This document shows positions 15,502 to 25,600 of a stretch of 64,000 nt of DNA, piece after piece. The translations under genes and the position numbers were made by a program. The notes beneath the pieces were generated by a model. The model saw only the letters and a program-made list of their open reading frames with translations, had not been told where the DNA came from and made no database searches. Location of the stretch: positions 47,483-111,482 of the forward strand of contig CAYNLK010000018.1 of NCBI GenBank assembly GCA_964398055.1. Reading direction: 5' to 3'. Within the stretch, counting starts at the first letter, position 1; every line of letters starts with the position of its first letter. The DNA is from CAYNLK01 sp964398055 (GTDB lineage: Bacteria; Chloroflexota; Anaerolineae; 4572-78; J111).

Positions 15502-16638
15502 ATGACCAGCATAGGTATTGATTACACAGCCGCGGTCCACCAATCCGCCGGCATTGGCCGTTACACCCGCGAACTGGTCCGGACCCTGGCCGCCTGCTCG
15601 GCCGGCTCAAATGGGCTGCAATACTGTCTGTTTGTGGCCGATGGAGCTGGATTGGAACCATTGTTGCCCGGTCCTGCTTTCACCTGGCATGCCACTCGCC
15701 TGACCAAACGCTGGTTAGAACGACTCTGGTACCGCCTCCGTTTGCCGCTGTCGATTGAAACCTGGACCGGCCCGGTTGATCTGTTCCACCAGCCCGATTT
15801 TGTCCTGCCGCCGGTCAGATCCGGCACGCCAACGGTGCTCACCGTTCACGATCTTTCCTTTGTGCGTGAGCCGGACTCGGTGATGCCGGGTATGACCCGC
15901 CATCTGAACAAGTGGGTGCCGTGGTCGGTTGAGCAAGCCAGCCACGTGATTGCGGTATCGGAGGCGACGCGACGGGATTTGATCGAACTTTACCAGACCC
16001 CACCGGAAAAGATCAGTGTGCTCTACCACGGCGTTGGCCCGGAGTTCAGGCCGGTTGAACAGGCGGATTGCCTGACCGCAGTTCGCCAGAAGTATGGCTT
16101 GGGCCGGCAGCCGTTTATCTTGAGCCTGGGCACCCTTCAACCGCGCAAGAATTACCGGCGGCTGATTCAGGCCTTTGCCCAAATCGAACCGGACTACGCC
16201 CTGGTCATTGCCGGCAGCCGGGGTTGGTATTTCGAATCAATTCTGGCCGAGGTCCAGAAGTTGGGTCTGAAGCAGCGTGTTTTCTTGCTCAATTTTGTGA
16301 CCGAGGCCGATCTACCGGCCCTTTACAGCGCGGCCAGCCTGTTTGTTTACCCCTCGCTGTATGAAGGTTTTGGCCTGCCCGCCCTGGAGGCAATGGCCTG
16401 CGGCGCGCCGGTGGTGGCCGCCAACCGTTCGGCACTGCCGGAGGTAGTCGGCCAGGCCGGCTTGCTGGTAGACCCCCTTGACGTCACGGCCATTGCCGCA
16501 ACGATGTCAAGGGTTTTAGCTGATGAAGCCTTACGGCAAGAATTGGGGGCAGCCGGCCGGATTCAAGCCGCCAAATTCAGTTGGACAGACATGGTGGTGA
16601 AATTATTGAACTTATACCAGACACTCCTGGAGAGGTGA
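15502..16638 (+). CDS. Glycosyltransferase, GT4 family (1 of 2 related genes)
   Basis: GT-B fold glycosyltransferase of 378 residues. The N-terminal acceptor half begins GIDYTAAVHQSAGIGRYTREL and has VLTVHDLSFVREPD. The C-terminal half has the family strands FILSLGTLQPRKNYRRLIQA and the nucleotide-sugar motif YPSLYEGFGLPALEAMACG, followed by SALPEVVGQAGLLVDP. It retains the E-x7-E pattern of GT4 retaining enzymes. Sugar and acceptor cannot be read from the sequence. The next gene is a diverged paralogue, suggesting a short surface-polysaccharide or glycolipid pathway. Confidence 0.9.
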   Translation: MTSIGIDYTAAVHQSAGIGRYTRELVRTLAACSAGSNGLQYCLFVADGAGLEPLLPGPAFTWHATRLTKRWLERLWYRLRLPLSIETWTGPVDLFHQPDFVLPPVRSGTPTVLTVHDLSFVREPDSVMPGMTRHLNKWVPWSVEQASHVIAVSEATRRDLIELYQTPPEKISVLYHGVGPEFRPVEQADCLTAVRQKYGLGRQPFILSLGTLQPRKNYRRLIQAFAQIEPDYALVIAGSRGWYFESILAEVQKLGLKQRVFLLNFVTEADLPALYSAASLFVYPSLYEGFGLPALEAMACGAPVVAANRSALPEVVGQAGLLVDPLDVTAIAATMSRVLADEALRQELGAAGRIQAAKFSWTDMVVKLLNLYQTLLER

Positions 16639-16760
16639 AGACAAGTGACAAGTAGCAGGTCGCAAGGCGCAGAGTAGCAGGTCCCAAGTTATATGATGGT
16701 GAGCAATAACCTGTTACCTGCTACCTGCTACCTGTTACCTGCCACGTGCCACCTGCAACA
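16636..16760. repeat. Facing inverted arrays of GTAGCAGGT / ACCTGCTAC words
   Basis: After the stop of glycosyltransferase 1, words such as AGTAGCAGGTC run rightward (16636-16690). After a short spacer, ACCTGTTACCTGCTACCTG words run from 16708 to 16760. The two halves are complementary and could make a long imperfect hairpin. The second half is read through by the frame upstream of glycosyltransferase 2, giving a spurious LLPATCY heptad repeat. Confidence 0.8.
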
Positions 16761-16764
16761 GTTT

Positions 16765-17898
16765 ATGCATGTTTGTATCGATGTTTCCCCGACAGTCCAA
16801 CAGCACGCCGGCCTGGGACGCTATGCCGGCGAAGTTGCCCGCGCCCTGGATCAAGCCGGCGCAGTCGAATTGAGCCTGTTTTACAACCGGCAGGGTCAGA
16901 GCCAACTGCCGGATTACCTCAGCCATCTACCCCGGCGAACGGTCGATATCGGCAACAAACCCTGGCGCATGGCCGTGCTGATGTCCCAACTACTGCGTTG
17001 GCCGCTGGACAAAACCTTTGGGGCTAATCAAATTTTCCACGCGACCAATCATCTGCTGGCCCACTTTGGCCGGGCCAGAACCGTCTTTACCCTGCACGAT
17101 TTGATCTTCCTGCACTTCCCCGCCTACCACCTGCCTTACAACCGCTGGTACCTGACCCTGGCCATGCCCCGCTTTCTGCAAGCCGCCGACATCATTGTGA
17201 CCCCCTCGGAATGTTCACGCCAGGATGCGCTCAAATTCTATGGCCTGCCGGAGTCAAAAATCAAGGTCATCTACGAAGCCCCGGCCCCCGATTTCAAGCC
17301 CGTGACCGAGCCAATGGAACTGGAACGGGTTCGCCAGCAATACCACCTGCCGGCTCAATTTATTCTGCACGTCGGCACCATTGAACCGCGCAAGAATCTT
17401 GGCCGCCTGCTCGACGCCTACCACTCTCTTTTGCCCACCTGGCCGGAGTTGAAACTGGTGTTGGTGGGCAAAAAAGGCTGGCTTTACGACTCGTTTTTCC
17501 AACAGTTGCAGCAATCGGGGCTTGAGGAATGTGTCATCTTGCCCGGTTATATCAAAGAAGCCGACCTGCCCGCCTTTTACCAACTGGCCCGGCTTTTTGT
17601 ATACCCATCGCTATACGAAGGGTTTGGCCTGGGACCCATCGAGGCGATGGCCTGCGGCACGCCGGTTGTCTGTAGCAACAGCTCCAGCCTGCCTGAAGTG
17701 GTTGGCTCGGCCGGCCTGCTCGTCGATCCGACCGATACGGCCGGCCTGGCCGCAGCTCTGCGGCGGGTGCTGGCTGAGCCTGACCTGTCCGCCGACTTGA
17801 AGCAACGCTCAATAGCCCAGGCCGGCAAATTCTCCTGGGCCAAGACCGCAGCCGAACTGACGGAGCTTTACCGCTCGCTCATCTGGCCGGATGGTTGA
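16765..17898 (+). CDS. Glycosyltransferase, GT4 family (2 of 2 related genes)
   Basis: GT4-type GT-B enzyme of 377 residues, diverged from the preceding gene: VCIDVSPTVQQHAGLGRYAGE at the N-terminus, VFTLHDLIFLHFP, FILHVGTIEPRKNLGRLLDA and YPSLYEGFGLGPIEAMACG. The ATG at 16765 is preferred because the 24 residues before it are the translation of a tandem array. Several features shared with gene 1 (GLGRY, PRKN, SLYEGFGL) point to duplication followed by specialisation. Substrates are unknown. Confidence 0.9.
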   Translation: MHVCIDVSPTVQQHAGLGRYAGEVARALDQAGAVELSLFYNRQGQSQLPDYLSHLPRRTVDIGNKPWRMAVLMSQLLRWPLDKTFGANQIFHATNHLLAHFGRARTVFTLHDLIFLHFPAYHLPYNRWYLTLAMPRFLQAADIIVTPSECSRQDALKFYGLPESKIKVIYEAPAPDFKPVTEPMELERVRQQYHLPAQFILHVGTIEPRKNLGRLLDAYHSLLPTWPELKLVLVGKKGWLYDSFFQQLQQSGLEECVILPGYIKEADLPAFYQLARLFVYPSLYEGFGLGPIEAMACGTPVVCSNSSSLPEVVGSAGLLVDPTDTAGLAAALRRVLAEPDLSADLKQRSIAQAGKFSWAKTAAELTELYRSLIWPDG

Positions 17899-17919
17899 GC
17901 AGCGCCAATTCCAAAATTC

Positions 17920-18011
17920 CATGAAACGTGATGAGTGATGAGTGAAACGTGATGCGTATTGCGTGAAAAGCGATTTTATCACGTTTCACATTTCACGTTT
18001 CACGCATCACA
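17920..18011. repeat. Facing inverted arrays of GTGAAACGTGATG words
   Basis: GTGATGAGTGATGAGTGAAACGTG-like words on the left face TCACGTTTCACATTTCACG-like words on the right, leaving a short central loop. A long imperfect hairpin is likely. It sits between the convergent glycosyltransferase 2 and the racemase-like gene. Confidence 0.8.
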
Positions 18012-18029
18012 GATTTTCGGACAACTGGC

Positions 18030-19109
18030 TTATCGAAATGACCCCAGCGGTTTAACCACCTGCGTGGCCGTTGAGCTGGCCATGGCCGTGGCCACCGCCC
18101 CATAAAAGGGCCGAAACTCTAGCTCCTCGCCCAACCGGACGGGCGGCTCAGCCTCGGTCACGTCCAGCACCAGATGGTCGGAGCTGGCCCCGATGAAGCT
18201 GATCCCCGGCCGTTTTGGTTGCAGACTCTCGACCTGCACATCCTGCCGGCCCAGGGCCAAGATGGCCCGGCGGCGCAGACCCAGGTCGGGCCAGCGGGGT
18301 ATCTCGCCAAAGGCGTTGGGGGCTACCGGCCCGGCCGGCAGCGACGGCTTGGTCTCGACTTCGATCACCTCGGCGAACACGGCAAAAGCATCCTGGTGCG
18401 GCAGAGCCGCCGGCCAGTCGCCGGTGCTGTCGATCTCGCCAATCACAATCGCCCCGCCGATGCGCAATTGGTTGGCCCGGGGCGGCATCTCCCGGCGCAG
18501 CAGCAGGGCCAGGCTGGCCGAGTTGCCGGCCGAAAAAGTCTGGAGCTGGATACCCAGGCTTCGCTCGATCCGTTCGCCGACCTCGATCAGGAGGTGGGTG
18601 TTGTCGACCGTAGGCAGAACCCCGGCGATGCAGGTGACATTGGCCCCCACACCGGCCAGTTCGATCTGGGGCAGCCTGACGATGGCCCGGGCCACATCGA
18701 GAGCCTGCTCCGGCATCACCCCTTCGCGGCGGTCGCCCGTTTCGATCATCAGGATAACCCGGTGGGTCAGGCCGCGAGTTGCGGCCGCCCGCGACAGCGC
18801 GTGCACCGTTTCGACCTGGGAGTTGAGGCTGACCTGGGTCAGCTCGACCACCGCGGCGGCCTGGCTCACCGCCGGCAAGCGGAGCAGCATGATCTCCGCC
18901 TCGATCCCGGCCTGGCGCAGCCGGCGAATGTTGGGCAGCCGCGAGTCGGCCAGCAGATTGGCCCCCCCGGCCAACATGGCCCGAGCGACCTCCGGGTGGC
19001 CGCAGCAGGCTTTGGTCACCCCGGCGATTTCGATTTGAGCGGGGGCGCACATGCTGACAACTGCGGCGGTATTGCGCCGGATGCGCTCGCAATCAACCTC
19101 AATTCTCAT
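18030..19109 (-). CDS. PLP-dependent ornithine/alanine racemase-family protein
   Basis: Alanine-racemase-type TIM barrel of 359 residues, resembling ornithine racemase (Orr) and YhfX-type proteins. The PLP lysine would be in IAGVTKACCGHPEVARAML near residue 33. Other family-like stretches are LMIETGDRREG, ELAGVGANVTC and LRIGGAIVIGE. The C-terminal beta domain is present. It starts 10 bp after the MttB-family gene and is probably in an operon with it and the MFS gene. A racemase next to a corrinoid methyltransferase suggests handling of an N-methylated amino acid such as a betaine. The substrate is inferred, not shown. Confidence 0.78.
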   Translation of the reverse strand: MRIEVDCERIRRNTAAVVSMCAPAQIEIAGVTKACCGHPEVARAMLAGGANLLADSRLPNIRRLRQAGIEAEIMLLRLPAVSQAAAVVELTQVSLNSQVETVHALSRAAATRGLTHRVILMIETGDRREGVMPEQALDVARAIVRLPQIELAGVGANVTCIAGVLPTVDNTHLLIEVGERIERSLGIQLQTFSAGNSASLALLLRREMPPRANQLRIGGAIVIGEIDSTGDWPAALPHQDAFAVFAEVIEVETKPSLPAGPVAPNAFGEIPRWPDLGLRRRAILALGRQDVQVESLQPKRPGISFIGASSDHLVLDVTEAEPPVRLGEELEFRPFYGAVATAMASSTATQVVKPLGSFR

Positions 19110-19119
19110 CAGCCCAGCC

Positions 19120-20553
19120 TCAGCTTGAGTAGGCCGCCAGCACCTCTTGCATCGCCTGCTGCACCGTCTCCGACAGGGGCGGCGGCTGGTGGCTCAACAG
19201 GATGGTCCTGACTTTGTCGCGGGCCACCTCGACGCGGCTGCGCTGCCCCTGCGCATACCACTCATCGTAGCTATCCCGGTCGCTCAGCAGCGGCAACGAC
19301 AATGCCCGGCGCATATGGGCGACGGTGTGGGCTTCATCCAGGTAGACCCCGCCCGGCCCTAACTGGTGAATGAGGTCGAGGGCAAAATCCTCGTCACTAA
19401 AAGTTACCTCACTCAAGAGCCGCTTAATCATCGCCCCGATCTCGGCGTCCAGAATGATCTCCTCATAGGTCAGCAGGTTCGAGCCATCCAGCAAGCCCAT
19501 CCCAAACAGCAGGTTGGCTCCGGCCAGGGCCGGCAACAGGAAAGAAAAGCTGTTTTCCCAGGCCGCCTGAGCGCCGGGCATTTTGGCGCTGGTCGCCCCG
19601 GCCCCCACGATGGAGGGAAGCCGGTAGAAATTGGCCATTCGGGCGACCATCATGCGCAGCCAGAGCGCCTCCGGCGACGTGGCCGTGTAAGCGCCCGTGC
19701 GCAGGTCGATGGTGGCCGGGCCGCCGGAGTAGAACATTTTGGCCCCCGGGCTGGCCAGTTGCAGCAGAGCCAGGGCGCTGACCACCTCGGCATTGACCAC
19801 GGCCAGGGCGCCGGCCAGGGTAATGGGCGAGGTGACGCCTGTCGTCGCCATCGGATACATGCCGACCGGGATGCCGGCCGCGGCAAATTCCAGGGCGGCC
19901 TCGATCCCGCCCTCATCCTGCGTGAGCGGGGAGATGGTGCAGACAAAGTTGCTGAAGATGGGCCGCTGCCGCAGCGCCTCTGTGCCGCCGGCAATGGCCG
20001 CCGCCAGCTCGATTTGGGCGCGGGCATCCCGGGCGTTGACCACCGACTCGGTGATGACGTGTTTGCCGGAGTTAACGAAACAGGCGGCCAGCTCTTGCAC
20101 GGCCATCCCGGCTGCGGAAACATCCTGGGCGCTGACCGTGGGCGTGACCACGTCGATAACCTCCAGATAGTCGGAGATCAGGGCCATCCGCTCGATATCG
20201 GCTTTGGTCGACTGGCGGCGACGGCCGGTTTCAAAATCCAGCACGTGAGCGGCGCAGCCGTCCTGCGAGTAATAAGTCTGCCGGCCATCGATCTGGAGAT
20301 CGCGCCGGCCGTCGCGAGCGTACAGGGTGAAGGAGGACGGCGCTTTGGGCAGGGCCGCCTCGATCAGATGGCCGGGGATTTTGACCACGTTGCCGTCAAC
20401 TTTAGCCCCGGCTCCGTGCCAGATTTCCCTGGCCCGGTCAGAATAGAAGCGAACGCCGCTTTTTGCCAGCAAATCGAGTGAAGCGGTGTGAATTTTTTCC
20501 AGGGGGGTGTGGTCCTGCCCCAGGCAGCCCAGCAGTTGCAAAAGTTGTTTCAT
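19120..20553 (-). CDS. Trimethylamine methyltransferase (MttB) family protein, non-pyrrolysine type
   Basis: MttB-superfamily TIM-barrel methyltransferase of 477 residues. In characterised non-pyrrolysine members (MtgB, MtpB, MtcB) it moves a methyl group from a quaternary amine, such as glycine betaine, proline betaine or carnitine, to a corrinoid protein. Family stretches include LDLLAKSGVRFYSDRA, ATTGVTSPITLAGALAVVNAE and FYSGGPATIDLRTGAYT. There is no internal amber codon, so pyrrolysine is not used. The start at 20553 follows GAGAGGGAAA. The partner corrinoid protein and a reductive activator are not adjacent. It may use the corrinoid supplied by the first 12 kb of the window. Confidence 0.87.
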   Translation of the reverse strand: MKQLLQLLGCLGQDHTPLEKIHTASLDLLAKSGVRFYSDRAREIWHGAGAKVDGNVVKIPGHLIEAALPKAPSSFTLYARDGRRDLQIDGRQTYYSQDGCAAHVLDFETGRRRQSTKADIERMALISDYLEVIDVVTPTVSAQDVSAAGMAVQELAACFVNSGKHVITESVVNARDARAQIELAAAIAGGTEALRQRPIFSNFVCTISPLTQDEGGIEAALEFAAAGIPVGMYPMATTGVTSPITLAGALAVVNAEVVSALALLQLASPGAKMFYSGGPATIDLRTGAYTATSPEALWLRMMVARMANFYRLPSIVGAGATSAKMPGAQAAWENSFSFLLPALAGANLLFGMGLLDGSNLLTYEEIILDAEIGAMIKRLLSEVTFSDEDFALDLIHQLGPGGVYLDEAHTVAHMRRALSLPLLSDRDSYDEWYAQGQRSRVEVARDKVRTILLSHQPPPLSETVQQAMQEVLAAYSS

Positions 20554-20612
20554 GTTGTTGTTTCCCTCTCGTTGGAATTTATAGCCCTTGTGGGCATCTG
20601 TATCAACGATTA

Positions 20613-21869
20613 TCAACTCGAGACAGCCTCATCCACCACCAGCTTGCGCCCCCACGTTGGCATGAGCAGCGCCAGCAGCAGCGGAATCACGGCGATGACA
20701 ATACTCAACCAGCTCATCACCCAAAAACCCAGCGCCGCAAAAATCAAGCCGCTGCCGACGCTGCCAACGCCGGAGGCAACGTTGACCATAGCGTCGGTCA
20801 GGCCCTGGGTGCGCCCTTTCTCGCTGGGCCGCAAGACCGCGGTCAACAAGGCCGAGCCGGCCACAAAGCAAAAATTCCAGCCCAACCCCAGTAGAAACAG
20901 GGCCAGGGCTAACCAGACAACGTTATTCCACACCGGGGCCAGCAGACAGGCCGCCACCAACTGCAACCCTCCGGCAAAAATGATCTTCGACTGGCCCCAC
21001 CGGTCAACCAACCAGCCGGTCATAAACGACAGCCCAAACATGCCCAACGTATGGGCCATAATCACCCAGGAAATGGAGGCGAGCGAGTGGTGATGGCCGT
21101 GCATGTGCACCGGGGTAATGGTCATGACCGTGACCATGGCCAGTTGGCCGCAGATCATCGCCCCGGTTGCCACTTTGGTACGGGGGTCGCTCCAGATTTG
21201 ACGGTAAGGCCGGCTGCGGCTCTGATCCACCGGCGTTGCCGGCTCCAACGCGGCCAGCTCCCGGCCAATCGCCTGCGGGTCGGGCCGGAGAAAAAAGTGA
21301 ATGACCAGTAAGGCCAGCAGCGAAAAAAGCGCCGCGGCCAGCCACGGTCCGCTAAAAAGCGGCAGCCCGGCCTGAGCGGCGAACCGGCCGGACCAATCGA
21401 CGAACAACGGCCCGGCAATCGAACCGAAGGTCCCCCCCAGTACCACCAGGCTGAGCGCCCTGGCCCGTTGCTGGAGTGGATTGGCCTCGGCCGCAGCGTA
21501 GCGGCCCAGGTCGTTGCTGCCCCGGCTCAGCCCCATTCCGACAACGCTTAACAGGAACAACCCCAACGATTGGGTGATCACGGCCCAGGCGGCCAGTAGG
21601 GCCGCGGCCAGGCCAAAGAGCAGGCCGATGGACAGCCCGGGCCGGCGGCCAAAGCGATCCATAAAGCGGCCCATCGGATAGGCCGCCGCGGCTGCGCCCA
21701 GCAACAGCATGGTGCCGGGCACGCCGGCCCACTGCTTGTTGCCGCCGGCCAGTTCGACCACGATAATCGAGCTGACCGTGAAACTGATAATCAGCGCCGC
21801 CGAGAAGAGGCTCTGCGAAGCCAGCAGCGCCAGGGTAATTTTGCGACCAATCGTTTCCAGACGAGCCAT
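20613..21869 (-). CDS. Major facilitator superfamily transporter
   Basis: MFS protein of 418 residues with about twelve hydrophobic segments. Loop 2-3 carries GRFMDRFGRRPGL, the family A-like motif, and SWVIMAHTLGMFGLSF and GLGWNFCFVAGSALL mark the C-terminal half. GGGGGG directly before the ATG at 21869 supports this start. It is 59 bp upstream of the MttB-family gene and likely first in that operon, so uptake or export of a methylated amine or amino acid is a reasonable guess. The substrate class cannot be told from the sequence. Confidence 0.85.
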   Translation of the reverse strand: MARLETIGRKITLALLASQSLFSAALIISFTVSSIIVVELAGGNKQWAGVPGTMLLLGAAAAAYPMGRFMDRFGRRPGLSIGLLFGLAAALLAAWAVITQSLGLFLLSVVGMGLSRGSNDLGRYAAAEANPLQQRARALSLVVLGGTFGSIAGPLFVDWSGRFAAQAGLPLFSGPWLAAALFSLLALLVIHFFLRPDPQAIGRELAALEPATPVDQSRSRPYRQIWSDPRTKVATGAMICGQLAMVTVMTITPVHMHGHHHSLASISWVIMAHTLGMFGLSFMTGWLVDRWGQSKIIFAGGLQLVAACLLAPVWNNVVWLALALFLLGLGWNFCFVAGSALLTAVLRPSEKGRTQGLTDAMVNVASGVGSVGSGLIFAALGFWVMSWLSIVIAVIPLLLALLMPTWGRKLVVDEAVSS

Positions 21870-21954
21870 TATTCCCCCCATTTGACTTGAGAAATTTACC
21901 CCCTCCCCTTCGATCCGGCCAACGAGGGTGGGGTATTGCTGATTCTCCTAGACT

Positions 21955-22106
21955 CAATACTTTTCAAATAAGCGATTGAAATCGCTCCTCCAGGACTAAA
22001 GCCGGTCGTCCACCTGCGTGGACGGGTCTTTTTGTCCGCGTAGGCGGACATCATGGCGTAGCCCTCCAGATGCGGTTTCAACCGCGTCTTTATTTGAAAA
22101 GTATTG
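21955..22106. mobile_element. 152-bp MITE-like element with target-site duplication (complete copy)
   Basis: Terminal inverted repeats CAATACTTTTCAAATAA and its complement are perfect over 17 bp. The element is flanked on both sides by CTCCTAGACT (21945-21954 and 22107-22116), a 10-bp target duplication. Inside is a chain of short palindromes: GCGATTGAAATCGC, GTCCACCTGCGTGGAC, GTCCGCGTAGGCGGAC and GCGGTTTCAACCGC. No coding capacity is seen. A second copy, 97 of 98 bases identical, enters at 63903 and runs off the window. This fits a non-autonomous element moved by a transposase elsewhere. Confidence 0.88.
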
Positions 22107-22137
22107 CTCCTAGACTTTGATCTGCATGGCCAATAAC

Positions 22138-22381
22138 TATAACGGTAAAGGAGCCAAGATTTCTTGCCGAACCAATTGGGCCGCATAGGCCAGGGCTGCC
22201 TGAATATCTGCCTGGCTCAACTGAGGGTAAGCCTGTTGAATCTCTGCAACCGTCATTCCGTCGGCCAGGCTACCCAGGATTATTGACACGGGATGCGCGT
22301 CCTTTTGATGCAAGGGTCGCCATGATGTAAAGCAGGGTCCACAACAATATGCTCTTGCCAGGCTATTTTTTACATCAGCAT
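22138..22381 (-). pseudogene. Frameshifted DUF433 (antitoxin-like) gene
   Basis: On the minus strand one frame reads IAWQEHIVVDPALHHGDPCI and KRTRIP, then the next frame continues VSIILGSLADGMTVAEIQQA and ends LAPLPL. Joined, this is a typical DUF433 protein, usually the small partner of a PIN-like toxin. One base is missing at the IP-V junction. The ATG at 22381 has a perfect GGAGGA before it but runs into a stop two codons later, a second lesion. No toxin gene follows. The MITE-like element lies 31 bp downstream. Confidence 0.68.
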
Positions 22382-22611
22382 TCCTCCTCCAGACCGCCTC
22401 ACCTGGCGGGCAACTATTATTTGATGACTAACACTATAGCACATCTCGGCCCTGGTAACAATACGATGGCCGGTCTATCCGGCGGCAATTTAGTGACATA
22501 AGGCGCTGAAATTGACGACATTTGACACTAGCAGCCCCCCTGTCCTTGTGTTATACCTGGAGTAAGTTGTTGCCTAAATTCTCTTATTGCCATTATGGGG
22601 AGAATGAGAAA
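22382..22611. other. Intergenic region before the activase fusion
   Basis: About 230 bp with no gene. TTGACA-like words occur near 22523, but no correctly spaced -10 box was found. A long in-frame extension of the next gene into this area (from 22522) is not supported, because GGGGAGAATGAG marks the start at 22612. Confidence 0.4.
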
Positions 22612-25600
22612 ATGAGCACATCAATGAGCACATCTTTGACAAAGCAATATTACCTGGGAATTGATATCGGTTCGGTATCATTTTGTTACGTATTGATGAA
22701 CGAGAATCAACAAATTCTGAAAAGTGACTACCTATGCCATCAAGGTAATATCTTTGACCTTTTAAAAGAAAAATTAGAGGAAATCAATTTAACTCAGGTT
22801 CATCAAGTTGCTTATAATCACAAATCAAGTGACTTTTTTATGACCGGGGTGAGCATCAATGAACAGGTGGCCTTAATTGAAGGCATACGTTATCAGGAGA
22901 AGAATGTTGGCAGCGTCTTCACCATCGGTGGAGAAACATTTGGCCTTATCTTATTTGACAAAAATCATCAATATCAAAAGTATATCGCCAATTCTTCGTG
23001 TGCGGCCGGAACCGGGGCGTTTTTGGATCAACAGGCCGAACGGCTGGGGCTTTCAGGAAGCGCAGAACTTGGCCGATTAGCCGACTCCTTCCAGGACGAA
23101 CCGCCCAAAATAGCCACCCGCTGCGCTGTTTTTGCCAAGACGGATCTGACTCATTGCCAACAACAAGGTTATTCTATTGAAGCGATATCGGCCGGACTCT
23201 GCAAAGGTTTGGCCCATAATATTGTCGATACGTTGGTGAAAGGCGTCTCCTTACCCAAACCCGTCGCAGTGGTCGGTGGGGTAAGTCAGAATTCAAAGGT
23301 TATGCACTATCTATCGGAATTGATTGGCTGCTCCACGGTGATCCCTGCATACGCTGTTTTAACCGGGGCCATCGGCTGCGCTTTGATGGCTCAGAAAAAC
23401 GCTCAGGAGCATCCTCAAAATTTACGGTTTTCTACAACTACTCTCCTCAAAAAGCAAGTGCAGGCCAAACATCATTTTTTCCCACCCCTCACCTCCAAAC
23501 TATCGGTGTTGCCAGATTTTACTGACCACACCCATTATGTCTCGCACAAAGTAGAGGTGGATTTATACCATCTGCCCATAAAAAAGGGGCGAATCCCCGT
23601 TTACTTTGGCATCGATATTGGGTCAACCAGTACCAAAGCCGTGGTTATGGATGCGCTAAGAGAGATGCACGTTCTGTTAGGTCTTTATACCAGAACCAGG
23701 GGGCAACCTATTACAGCCACTCAGGCCCTCTTACGAGTTCTCAAGGAGATTGAAGATAAATATGAAATCCAGTTTGAATTTTGTGGTACAGGCACAACCG
23801 GTTCGGGCCGGAAGTTCATCCAAAAAGTCATCAATGCCGATGTGGCCGTTGATGAAATAACAGCCCACGCCAGGGCCGCCTACGCCTTGAATCCCAAAGT
23901 TGACACCATCATTGAAATTGGGGGGCAGGATTCTAAATTTACGGTGATGAGGAACGGCCAGGTTACTTTTTCGACGATGAATTATGTTTGTGCTGCTGGA
24001 ACCGGCAGTTTTATTGAAGAGCAGGCAAAACGGCTGAATATTCCTTTAAGTGATTATGCCGGGCAAGCGCTTGATACGCCGTCACCGCTCACCAGCGATC
24101 GCTGTACCGTGTTCATGGAAAGGGACTTGAACCATTTCTTGAGTCAAGGCTATTCAAAACAAGAGTTGCTGGCCGCAGCCCTCCACTCGGTGCGAGATAA
24201 TTATCTGTCCAAGGTGGCCCATCTGAATAAGATCGGCGAGGTAATCTGTTTTCAGGGCGCCACGGCCAAAAATCAGGCGTTGGTGGCCGCATTTGAGCAG
24301 AAATTACAAAAACCTATTTTTGTATCCAAATATTGCCATCTAACTGGGGCCTTAGGGGTATGTTTACTCTTAAAAGAAAAGCATTTTGCTAAAACCGATT
24401 TTCGCGGCATCGATTTTTACCAGGAATCCCCTCAAGTCTCGGAGGAGATTTGTGACCTCTGCCAAAACCATTGTAAGCTTAAAAGGATTCATCTGGCTGA
24501 TGAAACGGTGATGTGGGGCTTTTTATGCGGGCGAGATGAATCAAGTAACAAGCCAAAATCTGCCAACCAATCAGGCTTCGATCTATTGAGCAACCGACGC
24601 CGGATCTTCAATCCTTCAAGAATGGTTGATGATCGATCAGCTATTCAATCTGATAAAACACCAAAATCCCTCCTCGAAGAAATCAGACTGCCTGATATTG
24701 ACCTGTCATTGAACAAGTTGAGCCAGAGTTTTGAACTAAACGTACTGAATTTGAGGCATAAACTGTACACCATCGGACAAGAAGAAAGGCAGGAGATGAA
24801 AGAAAAGAATAAAATAATCATCGGCCTGCCCAGCGCGCTCTATCTGCTGGAGTATCTGCCCTTCTGGAGACTGTTTTTTGAAAAATTAGGCTATAAAGTT
24901 TACCTGTCATCTCCCCAAGCAACATTTATAGAAAAAGGAAAGGAAATTGCCGGGGGTGAATTTTGCGCGCCGATTTCCTACTTGCACGGCCATGTCCATG
25001 ATCTTAGTCTTCGTTCAGACTATCTGTTCTTGCCGCAGATGCTCCAGGAAGGAGAACACGAAGGCTCTCAATTCTATTGTTATTATTCCAATTACGCGGT
25101 GGCCTTACTTAAGAATATCAATTCATTAAATCTGGAAAATAGATGCATTTCACCTGTCATTGATTTTTCAAAGCCGGCTATCGACAATATCCAACAAATT
25201 TATGAGAGCCTGCCGCAGGATTTGAAACTTGTTCAAACCCCAGGAGAAATTCGAGAAGCCTATATTCAGGCCTGGCGCTGGTTCACCACCCGCAAAAAAC
25301 AACTGGTTGAGATTTTTGAACAGCAAATAAATCAGTCAAAGGATATTTCTGTGGTCCTGCTGGGGCGACCTTACCTGGTATTGGATAGGGTGCTGAATAA
25401 ATATATTCCCCAAAAATTCAATGAATTTGGGATAAAAACATTTTTTCAGGACATGTTGCCGCAAGCAGATATTGGTATTGACAGCCCCGCCAGAGAATCC
25501 ATTGATTGGAATCACTGGAAATATGGGGGGGATATTTTAAGGGCGGCGGATTATATTGGGAAAACTGCCGGACTTTACCCGGTTTTTTTGTCTGCCTTCA

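Noticed and set aside
18174..20481. Long open frames on the plus strand opposite the racemase-like and MttB-family genes (up to 371 codons)
   Set aside because: They mirror GC-rich minus-strand genes with clear family motifs, have low-complexity His/Gly/Arg-rich translations and no ribosome-binding sites.
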